The notes under the pieces are model-generated. The model was not told the DNA's origin. It did no database searches and was given only the letters and a program-made list of their open reading frames with translations. A program made the position numbers and the translations under genes. From positions 124,001 through 188,000 of the forward strand of contig NZ_JAKVIJ010000007.1 in assembly GCF_022760965.1 (NCBI RefSeq): DNA of 64,000 bases, in the 5' to 3' direction. This document shows, piece by piece, positions 1 through 7,453 of the stretch. How positions within the stretch are numbered: the stretch's first letter is position 1; every line of letters starts with the position of its first letter. This stretch comes from Simplicispira sedimenti. Lineage in GTDB: Bacteria; Pseudomonadota; Gammaproteobacteria; Burkholderiales; Burkholderiaceae_C.

Positions 1-1
1 C

Positions 2-679
2 CCCCAAGCGCTGCACGCACACCTGGGCGAACCCGATCTGACTGCGCCCCTGGCGGCGGGCCTGCACGTGGCCGCGCTGCGCGAGGCACTGGAGGAATGC
101 GGTCTGCTGCTGGCCGAGCCCCTGCAGGCGGGCGTTCCATTGGACGCCCCGCGCGCCAGGGCCATGCTGCGCGAGGGGCAGCCCCTGGCGCAGGTGCTGT
201 CCCACCTGGGCCTGCGCCTGGCCACGCAGCGGCTCGCCGCCTGGTCGCGCTGGATCACACCGCTGTCCCCCGCCATGGGCACCCGGCGCTTTGACACGCG
301 CTTTTTCGTGGCTCCAGCGCCGCTGGACCAGACCGCTGCGCACGACAACGAGGAAGCCACCGAGAGCGTGTGGCTGGCGCCGCGCGCCGCACTGGAGCAA
401 TACCGCGACGGCCAGATCGAACTGGCGCCACCGCAGATCATGAGCCTGGCGCACCTGGCCAGGTACGCCCGCATGCAGGACGTGGTGGTCGCCGCAAGAA
501 GCCAGCGCCCGCCCACCATCCTGCCGCTGGCGCACCTGGACGCTGGCCTGCGCACCATCGCCTACCCTGGCGATCCGCTGCATGCCGAGCACAAACGCGC
601 CCTGCCCGGCCCCACCAGGCTGCGCCAGCAGGGGCGGCAGTTCCTGCCCGAGGGCGGTTTCGAAGCCCTTTTCTTGTAA
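2..679 (+). CDS. NUDIX hydrolase, NUDT19-like (5' end outside window)
   Basis: The reading frame is open from the first bases of the window, so the N-terminus is missing; about 225 residues are visible. A Nudix-box core, REALEECGLLL, lies near visible residue 27 and carries the metal-binding RE-x2-EE-x-G pattern. Downstream, the segments WITP, RRFDTRFFVA and the closing aromatic-rich part resemble the NUDT19/acyl-CoA diphosphatase-like branch of the superfamily, which cleaves nucleoside-diphosphate-linked substrates using Mg2+. The true substrate cannot be read from the sequence. The next gene (DUF427) begins 13 nt after the stop, so the two are probably co-transcribed. Confidence is high for the family and low for the substrate. 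Confidence 0.82.
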   Translation, partial: PQALHAHLGEPDLTAPLAAGLHVAALREALEECGLLLAEPLQAGVPLDAPRARAMLREGQPLAQVLSHLGLRLATQRLAAWSRWITPLSPAMGTRRFDTRFFVAPAPLDQTAAHDNEEATESVWLAPRAALEQYRDGQIELAPPQIMSLAHLARYARMQDVVVAARSQRPPTILPLAHLDAGLRTIAYPGDPLHAEHKRALPGPTRLRQQGRQFLPEGGFEALFL

Positions 680-692
680 TGGGAGACACCCG

Positions 693-971
693 ATGAAAGC
701 CATCTGGAACGGCGTGGTCGTCGCCGAGAGCGACGACACCGTGCTCGTGGAAGGCAACCACTACTTCCCCGAGAGCGCACTCAAGCGCGAGTTCTTCACC
801 TTCAGCAACCACAAGAGCATGTGTCCCTGGAAAGGCCAGGCCACCTACTTCTCGCTGCTGGTGGACGGCGAGCTCAACCCCGAGGCCGCCTGGACCTACG
901 CCGACCCCAAGCCCGAGGCCGAAGCCATCCGCGGCCGCGTGGCGTTCTGGAAGGGTGTCACCGTCGCCTGA
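693..971 (+). CDS. DUF427 domain protein
   Basis: A 92-residue protein that fits DUF427 over its whole length: N-terminal KAIWNGVVVAESD, central YFPESALKREFF, then CPWKGQATYFSL and a closing WTYADPKPEAEAIRGRVAFW block. The family is a small beta-rich fold found widely in bacteria without an established biochemical role. The ATG at 693 was preferred over the longer open frame from 582 because it gives exactly the family N-terminus and sits 13 nt after the upstream stop codon. It probably shares an mRNA with the preceding NUDIX gene. The function is unknown. Confidence 0.85.
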   Translation: MKAIWNGVVVAESDDTVLVEGNHYFPESALKREFFTFSNHKSMCPWKGQATYFSLLVDGELNPEAAWTYADPKPEAEAIRGRVAFWKGVTVA

Positions 972-981
972 CTCCCCTCGG

Positions 982-1233
982 GTTATCCCGCCCCGCACGG
1001 GACAATCGTGTGGACAACTCTGGACAAGCCTTGTATAGGGCACGCAAGTGCTTGATTCGTAAGGACCCACAGCAGATTGCCCGATTTTTATGCAGGCCAT
1101 TGCGCCGCGCGCACCACTTATCCCGGCTGCCGCTGGACAATCCTGTGGATAAATCTGAACAAGCGCTGTATGACGGCGCTAAGTCATTGATTTTCAATGC
1201 GCTTCCCTGCATTGCCTGTTTTTGCAGCACCCA
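982..1233. repeat. Diverged tandem duplication (unit about 120 nt, offset 135 nt)
   Basis: The 366-nt stretch between the DUF427 stop (971) and the methyltransferase start (1338) holds no convincing gene. It contains two diverged copies of one sequence, starting near 982 and 1117. They align without gaps for about 80 nt, from TTATCCCG (983 and 1118) through GGACAATC, TGTGGAYAA, TCTGRACAAGC and TGTAT to TTGATT, and more loosely beyond that. The second copy has TGTGGATAA at 1144-1152, the exact reverse complement of the DnaA-box consensus TTATCCACA; the first copy has TGTGGACAA at the aligned position. The function is unknown. Confidence 0.7.
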
Positions 1234-1283
1234 CGGCATTGTTTCTGCCGCCCCGGCAGCAAGGTCGATTTGGCGCTTTTTTA

Positions 1284-1338
1284 CTACTGAATTGATAGCG
1301 GTCAGCGCTTACACCACAAGCGCTAGAGCCCATTTTTA
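1284..1338 (+). repeat. Dispersed palindromic repeat, copy 1
   Basis: This copy holds ATTGATAGC (1291-1299), then AGCGCTT (1304-1310), a 7-nt loop, AAGCGCT (1318-1324), AGAG and a CCCATTTTT tail that runs into the ATG of the next gene at 1338. The two AGCGCTT arms are perfectly complementary. The same architecture recurs at about ten places in the window. It takes the place of any recognisable Shine-Dalgarno sequence in front of the DUF938 gene. Confidence 0.75.
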
Positions 1339-1967
1339 TGCAGAATGCGTCGTACAGCCCTGCCGCCGAGCGCAACCGCCAGCCCATCCTGCAGGTGCTG
1401 AACGCCCTGCTGCCGTCCACCGGCCGGGCGCTGGAGGTGGCCAGCGGCACCGGGCAACACGTGGCCTGGTTCGCTGCTGCCCTGCCCGGCTGGACCTGGC
1501 AACCCAGTGACGCGCAAGACGCGCAGTTCGAAGCGATCGCTGCCTGGTGCACCAAGGCCGGGGTGCGCAACGTGCTCCCACCGGTGCTGCTGGACGTGCT
1601 GGAACCCCGCTGGCCACACCAGGGGCCCGCGTTCGACACGCCGTTTGACCTGATCTACTGCGCCAACATGCTGCACATCGCGCCCTGGGCCTGCTGCGCC
1701 GGGCTGATGCAGGGTGCGGCGCGCCATTTGGCCGCGAACGGACGGCTCGTCACCTACGGCCCCTATCTGGAAAACGGCGTGCCCACCGCGCCCAGCAACC
1801 GGGACTTTGACGCCAGCCTGCGCGAGCGCCACCCGGCCTGGGGCATCCGCCGACTGGAAGACGTGGCCCAGGTAGCCGCAGCGGCGGGCCTGCACCTCGC
1901 AGCACGCCACGCCCTGCCCGCCAACAACCTGCTGCTGGTCTGGAACCGCCAGCCCTCCTCCCCCTGA
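1338..1967 (+). CDS. DUF938 class I SAM-dependent methyltransferase
   Basis: A 209-residue protein of the DUF938 family, predicted SAM-dependent methyltransferases. Motif I is EVASGTGQH (residues 33-41), the glycine-rich SAM-binding loop. The N-terminal SPAAERNRQPIL and the later IYCANMLHIAPW are family signatures. The substrate is unknown. The ATG at 1338 immediately follows the T-tract of a dispersed repeat, and no Shine-Dalgarno sequence is apparent. The family N-terminus nevertheless begins at this ATG, and no good alternative exists downstream. It ends 9 nt before a ferredoxin gene, so the pair is probably one transcription unit. Confidence 0.85.
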   Translation: MQNASYSPAAERNRQPILQVLNALLPSTGRALEVASGTGQHVAWFAAALPGWTWQPSDAQDAQFEAIAAWCTKAGVRNVLPPVLLDVLEPRWPHQGPAFDTPFDLIYCANMLHIAPWACCAGLMQGAARHLAANGRLVTYGPYLENGVPTAPSNRDFDASLRERHPAWGIRRLEDVAQVAAAAGLHLAARHALPANNLLLVWNRQPSSP

Positions 1968-1976
1968 TACGACCCC

Positions 1977-2270
1977 ATGAACACACCCACCGTGCCCTTT
2001 TTCACCGCCGTGGTCGAGCCCGACGGCCTGCAATGCGACGCCTGGCCCGAGCAGCCCCTGTTGCTCTCCATGGAACAAGGGGGCATCCATTGGCCCAGTT
2101 CCTGCCGCAACGGCACCTGCCGCACCTGCATCGGCCATCTGGCCCAAGGACAGGTGCGCTACGCCATGGACTGGCCGGGCCTCACCCCCGAGGAGCGTGC
2201 CAGCGGCTGCGTGCTGCCCTGCGTGGCCTACCCCGAATCCGACGTGGTGCTCGAGGCTCCGGCCATCTGA
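1977..2270 (+). CDS. 2Fe-2S ferredoxin, plant/chloroplast type
   Basis: A 97-residue single-domain ferredoxin. The cluster ligands are visible as Cys43, Cys48 and Cys51 in SSCRNGTCRTC (C-x4-C-x2-C), with the distal Cys82 in CVLPCVAYP. This is the standard spacing for a plant-type [2Fe-2S] electron carrier. The redox partner is unknown; no reductase or oxygenase gene is adjacent. It starts 9 nt after the methyltransferase stop and precedes the riboflavin gene by 222 nt, so it most likely belongs with the methyltransferase rather than with ribB. Confidence 0.9.
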   Translation: MNTPTVPFFTAVVEPDGLQCDAWPEQPLLLSMEQGGIHWPSSCRNGTCRTCIGHLAQGQVRYAMDWPGLTPEERASGCVLPCVAYPESDVVLEAPAI

Positions 2271-2319
2271 CCCCGCCACCGCGCCGGGTTTGCGTGGCAC
2301 GCTGCGGCCCGCACTGGAC

Positions 2320-2325
2320 TAAAAT
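2320..2325 (+). promoter_or_regulatory. Possible -10 element for the rib operon
   Basis: TAAAAT lies 168 nt before the chosen ribB start in an otherwise GC-rich leader. No well-spaced -35 hexamer was found; the nearest, TTGCGT at 2290, is 24 nt away, which is too far. The long leader invites a search for an FMN riboswitch, but I could not match the conserved RFN segments. Confidence 0.25.
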
Positions 2326-2492
2326 GCCATCCTTTGGCCCGCGTGCGCACAGCGCCGCGGCCCACCGTGCGGCAGCGCCGCATCGCATGTTCTTTGGGAC
2401 GCTCTCGGAGCCCGCCTCCGCACCGCGCCAGCACCGGGGAACCTGCGCTGCGGCCTGTCCCCCTGCGGCCCACCGACGAAAGCCCTCCCCGC

Positions 2493-3614
2493 ATGACGCC
2501 CCCCCTCCCCCCCGCCCCCATTTCCCCGGTACATGACATCGTGGCCGAGATGCGCGCCGGGCGCATGGTCATCCTCGTGGACGAGGAAGACCGCGAAAAC
2601 GAAGGTGACCTCGTTCTGGCCGCCGACCATGTCACGCCCGAGGCCATCAACTTCATGGCCCGCTTCGGCCGCGGCCTGATCTGCCTCACGCTCACGCGCG
2701 AGCGCTGCGAGTTTCTCAAGCTGCCCCCCATGGCCGCGCGCAACGGCACCGTGTACAGCACCGCCTTCACCGTCTCGATCGAGGCGGCCGAAGGCGTGAC
2801 CACCGGCATCTCGGCCGCCGACCGCGCGCGCACCGTGCAAGTGGCCGTGGCCAAGGACAGCCAGCCCAGCGACCTGGTCCAGCCCGGCCACATCTTCCCG
2901 CTGCAGGCGGTGGACGGAGGCGTGCTCATGCGCGCAGGCCATACCGAAGCGGGCTGCGACCTCGCCGCCCTGGCCGGCTGCAGCCCCGCGGCCGTGATCT
3001 GCGAGATCATGAAGGACGACGGCACCATGGCGCGCCTGCCTGACCTGCAGGTGTTCGCGGCCGAACACGGCATCAAGATCGGCACCATCGCCGACCTGAT
3101 CGAGTACCGCAGCCGCACCGAATCGCTGGTGGAAAAAGTGGGCCAACGCACGCTGCACACCAGCTACGGCGAGTTCACCGCCCACGCCTTCCGCGACCAG
3201 CCCAGCGGCGCCGTGCACCTGGCCCTGGTCAAGGGCCAGTGGAGCAAGGACGATGTGGTGCCCGTGCGCGTGCACGAGCCGCTGTCGGTGCTCGACGCGC
3301 TGGAGCTCAACCGCTCCATGCACTCCTGGGGGCTGGACACCAGCCTGCAATACATCGCCAACCAGGGCCGTGGCGTGGCCGTGCTGCTCAACTGTGGTGA
3401 AAGCGCCGCGCAGCTGCTGGCCCAGTTTGAAGGCACGGCCCGTGCGGCCCAGGCGCCCGAGCGCGGCCGCATGGACCTGCGCACCTACGGCGTAGGCGCG
3501 CAGATCCTGCGCGAATGCGGCGTGCACAAGATGCAGCTCATGGGCCAGCCCCGCCGCATGCCCAGCATGGCGGGCTACGGGCTCGAAATCACCGGCTACA
3601 TCCCGAAGGAATAA
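2493..3614 (+). CDS. ribB: 3,4-dihydroxy-2-butanone-4-phosphate synthase with degenerate GTP cyclohydrolase II-like domain
   Basis: A 373-residue riboflavin enzyme. The N-terminal half is a complete DHBP synthase, converting ribulose 5-phosphate to dihydroxybutanone phosphate plus formate. It carries the acidic metal-binding loop DEEDRENEGD at residues 30-39. The C-terminal half (from about residue 215) aligns with GTP cyclohydrolase II. However, after RVHEP it reads LSVLDALELNRS, where active RibA has the three zinc cysteines, so it should be unable to open the GTP ring. Such RibB fusions with an inactive RibA-like half (often called RibBX) are known in proteobacteria. The ATG at 2493 was chosen because the longer open frame upstream has no family similarity. 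ribH follows after 2 nt. Confidence 0.9.
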   Translation: MTPPLPPAPISPVHDIVAEMRAGRMVILVDEEDRENEGDLVLAADHVTPEAINFMARFGRGLICLTLTRERCEFLKLPPMAARNGTVYSTAFTVSIEAAEGVTTGISAADRARTVQVAVAKDSQPSDLVQPGHIFPLQAVDGGVLMRAGHTEAGCDLAALAGCSPAAVICEIMKDDGTMARLPDLQVFAAEHGIKIGTIADLIEYRSRTESLVEKVGQRTLHTSYGEFTAHAFRDQPSGAVHLALVKGQWSKDDVVPVRVHEPLSVLDALELNRSMHSWGLDTSLQYIANQGRGVAVLLNCGESAAQLLAQFEGTARAAQAPERGRMDLRTYGVGAQILRECGVHKMQLMGQPRRMPSMAGYGLEITGYIPKE

Positions 3615-3616
3615 CT

Positions 3617-4081
3617 ATGTTTGGCGCAGAAAAAGGAACGGGCGACAAGCTCGACGGCAAGAAGCTGCACATCGGTATCGTGCAGGCCCGCTTCAACGAA
3701 AGCATCACCAACGCCCTGGCGGCGGCCTGCCGTGCCGCGCTGCTGGACCTGGGCGTGCAGGAAAAGCATATCACCCACGTGCTGGTGCCCGGCGCGCTGG
3801 AAGTGCCCGTGGCGCTGCAGGCCCTGGCCGAGCGCGACGAGTTCGATGCCCTGATCGCCCTGGGCTGCATCATCCGTGGCGAAACCTACCACTTCGAGCT
3901 GGTGGCCAACGAGTCGGGCGCGGCTGTCTCGCGCATCGCGCTGGACTACCACCTGCCCGTGGCCAACGCCATCCTGACCACCGAGAACCTCGACCAGGCC
4001 GTCGCACGCCAGACCGAGAAAGGCCGCGATGCCGCCTACGTGGCCGTGGAAATGGCCAACCTGCTGGACGAGCTGTCATGA
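3617..4081 (+). CDS. ribH: 6,7-dimethyl-8-ribityllumazine synthase
   Basis: A 154-residue lumazine synthase, the penultimate step of riboflavin synthesis: it condenses dihydroxybutanone phosphate (made by the upstream RibB) with the ribitylamino-pyrimidine. Family signatures are FNESITNAL near the N-terminus, VPGALEVPVAL in the phosphate/substrate region, and GCIIRGETYHFE containing the catalytic His, followed by the ANESG segment. It begins 2 nt after the ribB stop, and its last 4 nt (ATGA) overlap the nusB start. The order ribB-ribH-nusB is common in proteobacteria. Confidence 0.95.
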   Translation: MFGAEKGTGDKLDGKKLHIGIVQARFNESITNALAAACRAALLDLGVQEKHITHVLVPGALEVPVALQALAERDEFDALIALGCIIRGETYHFELVANESGAAVSRIALDYHLPVANAILTTENLDQAVARQTEKGRDAAYVAVEMANLLDELS

Positions 4082-4605
4082 GCGAGCACAACGCCACCCC
4101 CGACACTCCGGCCCCCAAGCAAAAGCGCACCGGCCTGACCAGCACCGGCGCGCGCAAGGCCGCCGCCAAGTCCAACCGCACCCGTGCACGTGAGTTTGCC
4201 CTGCAGGCGCTCTACCAGCACCTGGTGGGTCGCAACGAGGCCACGGCCATCGACCTGTTCACGCGCGACCTGGCGGGCTTTCACAAGGCCGATGCGGCGC
4301 ACTACGACGCGCTGCTGCACGGTTGCATTGAAGGCGCGACGGGCCTGGATGCCCTGATCACCCCGGTGCTGGATCGCACGCTGGCGGAAGTCTCGCCCAT
4401 CGAACATGCGGTGATGTGGATCGGCGTGTACGAACTGCAGCACTGCCTGGACGTGCCCTGGCGCGTGGTGCTCAACGAGTGCATCGAACTGGCCAAGGAG
4501 TTTGGCGGCACCGACGGACACAAGTACGTCAACGGCGTGCTCGGCAGCCTGGCGCCCAAGCTGCGGCCCGACGAGGTGCAGGCCGATTCCGCCAACCGCA
4601 AGTAA
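4078..4605 (+). CDS. nusB: Transcription antitermination protein NusB
   Basis: A 175-residue NusB, slightly longer than the usual 140-150 because of a charged N-terminal tail (residues 1-32) rich in Lys, Pro and Thr. The helical NusB core begins at RTRAREFALQALYQ. It includes the IEHAVMWIGVYEL segment and the closing LNECIELAKEFGG and KYVNGVLGSLAPKL signatures. NusB with S10 (NusE) binds boxA and promotes antitermination in rRNA operons. The ATGA overlap with ribH implies translational coupling. Confidence 0.95.
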   Translation: MSEHNATPDTPAPKQKRTGLTSTGARKAAAKSNRTRAREFALQALYQHLVGRNEATAIDLFTRDLAGFHKADAAHYDALLHGCIEGATGLDALITPVLDRTLAEVSPIEHAVMWIGVYELQHCLDVPWRVVLNECIELAKEFGGTDGHKYVNGVLGSLAPKLRPDEVQADSANRK

Positions 4606-4692
4606 CGCCCCCACGCCTGACTGAAGCGCCATCTCGCCCCCGGCGCCCTGGTCGTCACCCCAGACTCCGCCGCCGCTGGCGCGGCCCCTGCC

Positions 4693-5877
4693 ATGAAGAC
4701 ATCCACCCGCGCTGCGCGCATCGAACCGTTTTATGTGATGGAGATCGCCAAGGCCGCCCAGGCCCTGGCGGCCGAAGTGGCGAGCAGCAGTTCGCCCATG
4801 ATCTTCCTGAACATTGGCGAACCCGACTTCACCGCCCCACCCCTGGTGCAGGAGGCTGCAGCCAAGGCAGTGCGCGATGGCGCCACACAGTACACCCAGG
4901 CGCTGGGCATTGCGCCGCTGCGCGAGCGCATCAGCGACTGGTACGCACAGCGCTTTGGCGTGCAGGTGCCGGCGCGGCGCATCGCCATCACGGCGGGCGC
5001 CTCGGCCGCGTTGCAGCTGGCCTGCCTGGCCTTGATCGACACGGGCGACGAGGTCTTGATGCCCGACCCCAGCTACCCCTGCAACCGGCATTTCGTGAGC
5101 GCCGCCGAGGGCACGGCGGTGCTGATCCCCACCACCGCGCAGGAGCGTTTTCAGCTCAGCGCAGACAAGGTGCGCGCCGCCTGGACAGAACGCACCCGCG
5201 GCGTGCTGCTGGCCTCACCTTCCAACCCCACAGGCACCTCGATCGCGCCCGAGGAACTGCGCCGCATCCACGGCGTGGTGCAAGAGCATGGCGGCATCAC
5301 GCTGATCGACGAAATCTACCTCGGCCTGTCGTACGAGGAGCAGTTCGGCCATACGGCGCTGGCCATTGCCGACCACATCATCAGCATCAACAGCTTCAGC
5401 AAGTACTTCAACATGACCGGCTGGCGCCTGGGCTGGATGGTGGTGCCCGAAGCACTGGTGCCCGTGGTCGAGCGCCTGGCGCAAAACCTGTTCATCTGCC
5501 CCAGCACCATCGCGCAACACGCAGCGCTGGCCTGCTTCGAGGCCGAGAGCTTGGCCGAATACGAACGCCGCCGCGCCGAATTCAAGGCCCGGCGCGATTA
5601 CTTCATCCCCGCGCTGCAAAGCCTGGGCCTGCAGGTGCCGGTGATGCCCGATGGCGCCTTCTACGCCTGGGCCGATTGCAGCGCCGCCTGCGAGCGCCTC
5701 GGCGTGAACGGAAGCTGGGATCTGGCCTATGCCCTCATGCGCCAGGCCCACCTGGCCGTGACCCCTGGGCGTGACTTTGGCACGCACGACCCGCAGCGCT
5801 ATGTGCGTTTTTCCACCGCCAACTCCATGGCCCAGTTGCAGGAAGCCGTGGCACGCCTCCAACCCCTGTTGGCGTAA
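4693..5877 (+). CDS. Pyridoxal-phosphate aminotransferase, class I/II
   Basis: A 394-residue fold-type I aminotransferase of the aspartate/alanine aminotransferase group. Signatures are ITAGASAALQLA (PLP phosphate loop region), SNPTGTS, and the Schiff-base lysine K237 in SFSKYFNMTGWRLGW. The C-terminal substrate arginine is probably in RYVRFSTAN. Which amino acid it uses cannot be settled from the sequence. It starts 87 nt after nusB and ends 7 nt before ybgC, so it may be read into the tol genes. It is distinct from the AlaA-like aminotransferase near 47 kb. Confidence 0.88.
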   Translation: MKTSTRAARIEPFYVMEIAKAAQALAAEVASSSSPMIFLNIGEPDFTAPPLVQEAAAKAVRDGATQYTQALGIAPLRERISDWYAQRFGVQVPARRIAITAGASAALQLACLALIDTGDEVLMPDPSYPCNRHFVSAAEGTAVLIPTTAQERFQLSADKVRAAWTERTRGVLLASPSNPTGTSIAPEELRRIHGVVQEHGGITLIDEIYLGLSYEEQFGHTALAIADHIISINSFSKYFNMTGWRLGWMVVPEALVPVVERLAQNLFICPSTIAQHAALACFEAESLAEYERRRAEFKARRDYFIPALQSLGLQVPVMPDGAFYAWADCSAACERLGVNGSWDLAYALMRQAHLAVTPGRDFGTHDPQRYVRFSTANSMAQLQEAVARLQPLLA

Positions 5878-5884
5878 GGTGGCC

Positions 5885-6301
5885 ATGGCATTCCAGCTCC
5901 CCATCCGCATCTACTGGGAGGACACCGATGCCGGTGGCATCGTGTTCTACGCCAACTACCTCCGGTTCTTCGAGCGCGCGCGCACCGAATGGCTGCGCTC
6001 CTTCGGGCTGTCGCAGCAGGTTCTGCGGGAACAAACGGGCGGCATGTTTGTCGTAACCGACGTGCGCTTGCGCTACCTGCAGCCCGCCCGTCTGGACGAT
6101 CAACTTTTGGTCACAGCAAATTTGCAGGAAAAAGGCCGCGCCTCCTTGACAATCGGGCAGCAGGCGCTATTAAATCGAGAGCATATGAACCCCAGCGAAC
6201 CGGTCTTGCTGAACGAAGCGACGGTACGCATCGGCTGGGTGGATGCGGCCACCATGCGCCCGTCCCGCATCCCCGCCACCATCCTGGAACGAATTGCATG
6301 A
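5885..6301 (+). CDS. ybgC: Tol-Pal-associated acyl-CoA thioesterase YbgC
   Basis: A 138-residue hot-dog-fold thioesterase. The active-site region EDTDAGGIVFYANYLRFFER (residues 12-31) is diagnostic of YbgC, which hydrolyses acyl-CoA or acyl-ACP and is encoded at the head of tol-pal operons. The start at 5885 gives the family N-terminus; the longer frame from 5771 overlaps the upstream aminotransferase. The stop TGA overlaps the tolQ ATG (ATGA at 6298-6301), so translation is coupled. The gene order ybgC-tolQ-tolR-tolA supports the call. Confidence 0.93.
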   Translation: MAFQLPIRIYWEDTDAGGIVFYANYLRFFERARTEWLRSFGLSQQVLREQTGGMFVVTDVRLRYLQPARLDDQLLVTANLQEKGRASLTIGQQALLNREHMNPSEPVLLNEATVRIGWVDAATMRPSRIPATILERIA

Positions 6302-7002
6302 ATGCCCAAGACATGTCCATCCTGAACCTGGTGCTGCACGCCAGCTGGGTGGTTCAACTCGTGATGCTGCTGTTGCTGTGCGTATCGGTCGCCAGCTGGG
6401 CGGCCATTTTCCGCAAGCTGTTTGGCCTCAAGCGCGTGCGCTCGCTGAACGACGAGTTCGAGCGTGAGTTCTGGTCCGGCACCAGCCTCAACGACCTGTA
6501 CGCCAGCGCCGTGCAAAACGCCAAGAACGCCGGCCCCATGGAGCGCATTTTTGCCAGCGGCATGCGCGAATACCAAAAGCTGCGCGAGCGCCGCATCAGC
6601 GACCCCGGCACCCTGCTCGACGGCGCACGCCGCGCCATGCGCGCCAGCTTCCAGCGCGAGATGGATGTCGTGGAGTCGAACCTGTCCTTCCTGGGCTCGG
6701 TCGCATCGGTCAGCCCCTACGTGGGCCTGTTCGGCACGGTGTGGGGCATCATGCATGCCTTCACCGGCTTTGCCGGCATGGAGCAGGTCACCTTGGCCAA
6801 CGTGGCCCCCGGTATTGCCGAGGCGCTGGTGGCCACCGCCATCGGCCTGTTTGCCGCCATACCGGCCGTGGTGGCGTACAACCGCTTTGCGCGCGACATC
6901 GACCGCGTGGCCATCCACCAGGAGACCTTCATCGAGGAGTTCTCCAACATCCTGCAGCGCAACCTGGGCGCGCACCCGGCCCACAGCCCCTCGGGCCACT
7001 GA
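6298..7002 (+). CDS. tolQ: Tol-Pal system proton channel subunit TolQ
   Basis: A 234-residue inner-membrane protein of the TolQ/ExbB/MotA family. It has an N-terminal membrane segment (about residues 15-38, WVVQLVMLLLLCVSVASWAA), a cytoplasmic loop and two C-terminal membrane segments, including SVASVSPYVGLFGTVWGIM and AEALVATAIGLFAAIPAVV. With TolR it forms the proton-driven motor that energises TolA at the division site. The ATG at 6298 overlaps the ybgC stop. An internal ATG at 6313 (MSILNLV) is an alternative start that would remove five residues. Confidence 0.95.
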   Translation: MNAQDMSILNLVLHASWVVQLVMLLLLCVSVASWAAIFRKLFGLKRVRSLNDEFEREFWSGTSLNDLYASAVQNAKNAGPMERIFASGMREYQKLRERRISDPGTLLDGARRAMRASFQREMDVVESNLSFLGSVASVSPYVGLFGTVWGIMHAFTGFAGMEQVTLANVAPGIAEALVATAIGLFAAIPAVVAYNRFARDIDRVAIHQETFIEEFSNILQRNLGAHPAHSPSGH

Positions 7003-7021
7003 ACCGCGCAAGGAGCCCTAC

Positions 7022-7447
7022 ATGCCCACCATGGCCTCCCGCAGTGGCAGTCGCCGCCGTTCGATGAACGAGATCAACATGGTGCCCTTCATCGACGTGA
7101 TGCTGGTGCTGCTCATCATCTTCATGGTGACCGCGCCCATGCTCACGCCGGGGGTGGTCGATGTGCCCAAGGTGGGCAAGGGTGCCAAGCCGCCCAAGGA
7201 GTTTGGCCAGGTGGTGGTGCTCAAGGACGGCAGTGTCCGGCTCAAGACGGGCGGCAGCGAGCGTGCCGTGACCACCCAGGAGCTGGGCAGCCTGGCCGCC
7301 CAATGGCAAAAGGGCCAGGCCGAGACACCGCCGGTCATCATCAGTGCCGACAAGGGCGTGTCCTACGAAACCGTCATGAAGGCCATGGACGCACTGCAAA
7401 AGGCCGGTGTCCAGCGCGTCGGCCTGTCCGTCAAGCAAGGCGGCTGA
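7022..7447 (+). CDS. tolR: Tol-Pal system protein TolR
   Basis: A 141-residue ExbD/TolR protein with a short cytoplasmic tail, one membrane segment (about residues 23-43) carrying the conserved ion-pathway aspartate D25 in MVPFIDVMLVLLIIF, and a periplasmic domain. The ATG at 7022 is preceded by AAGGAG and was chosen over the much longer open frame from 6464, which overlaps tolQ. It works with TolQ as stator and motor for outer-membrane constriction. It is followed 6 nt later by tolA. Confidence 0.95.
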   Translation: MPTMASRSGSRRRSMNEINMVPFIDVMLVLLIIFMVTAPMLTPGVVDVPKVGKGAKPPKEFGQVVVLKDGSVRLKTGGSERAVTTQELGSLAAQWQKGQAETPPVIISADKGVSYETVMKAMDALQKAGVQRVGLSVKQGG

Positions 7448-7453
7448 CCCGGT

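Noticed and set aside
982..1233. Chromosomal replication origin
   Set aside because: It has only one exact DnaA-box-like sequence and no dnaA, dnaN or gidA nearby, so the DnaA-like boxes are not evidence of oriC.
2271..2492. FMN riboswitch (RFN element) ahead of ribB
   Set aside because: The 222-nt leader is long enough but I could not match the conserved RFN segments. A covariance search would decide.
5771..5884. Longer start for ybgC at 5771
   Set aside because: It overlaps the upstream aminotransferase and adds sequence unlike the family N-terminus.
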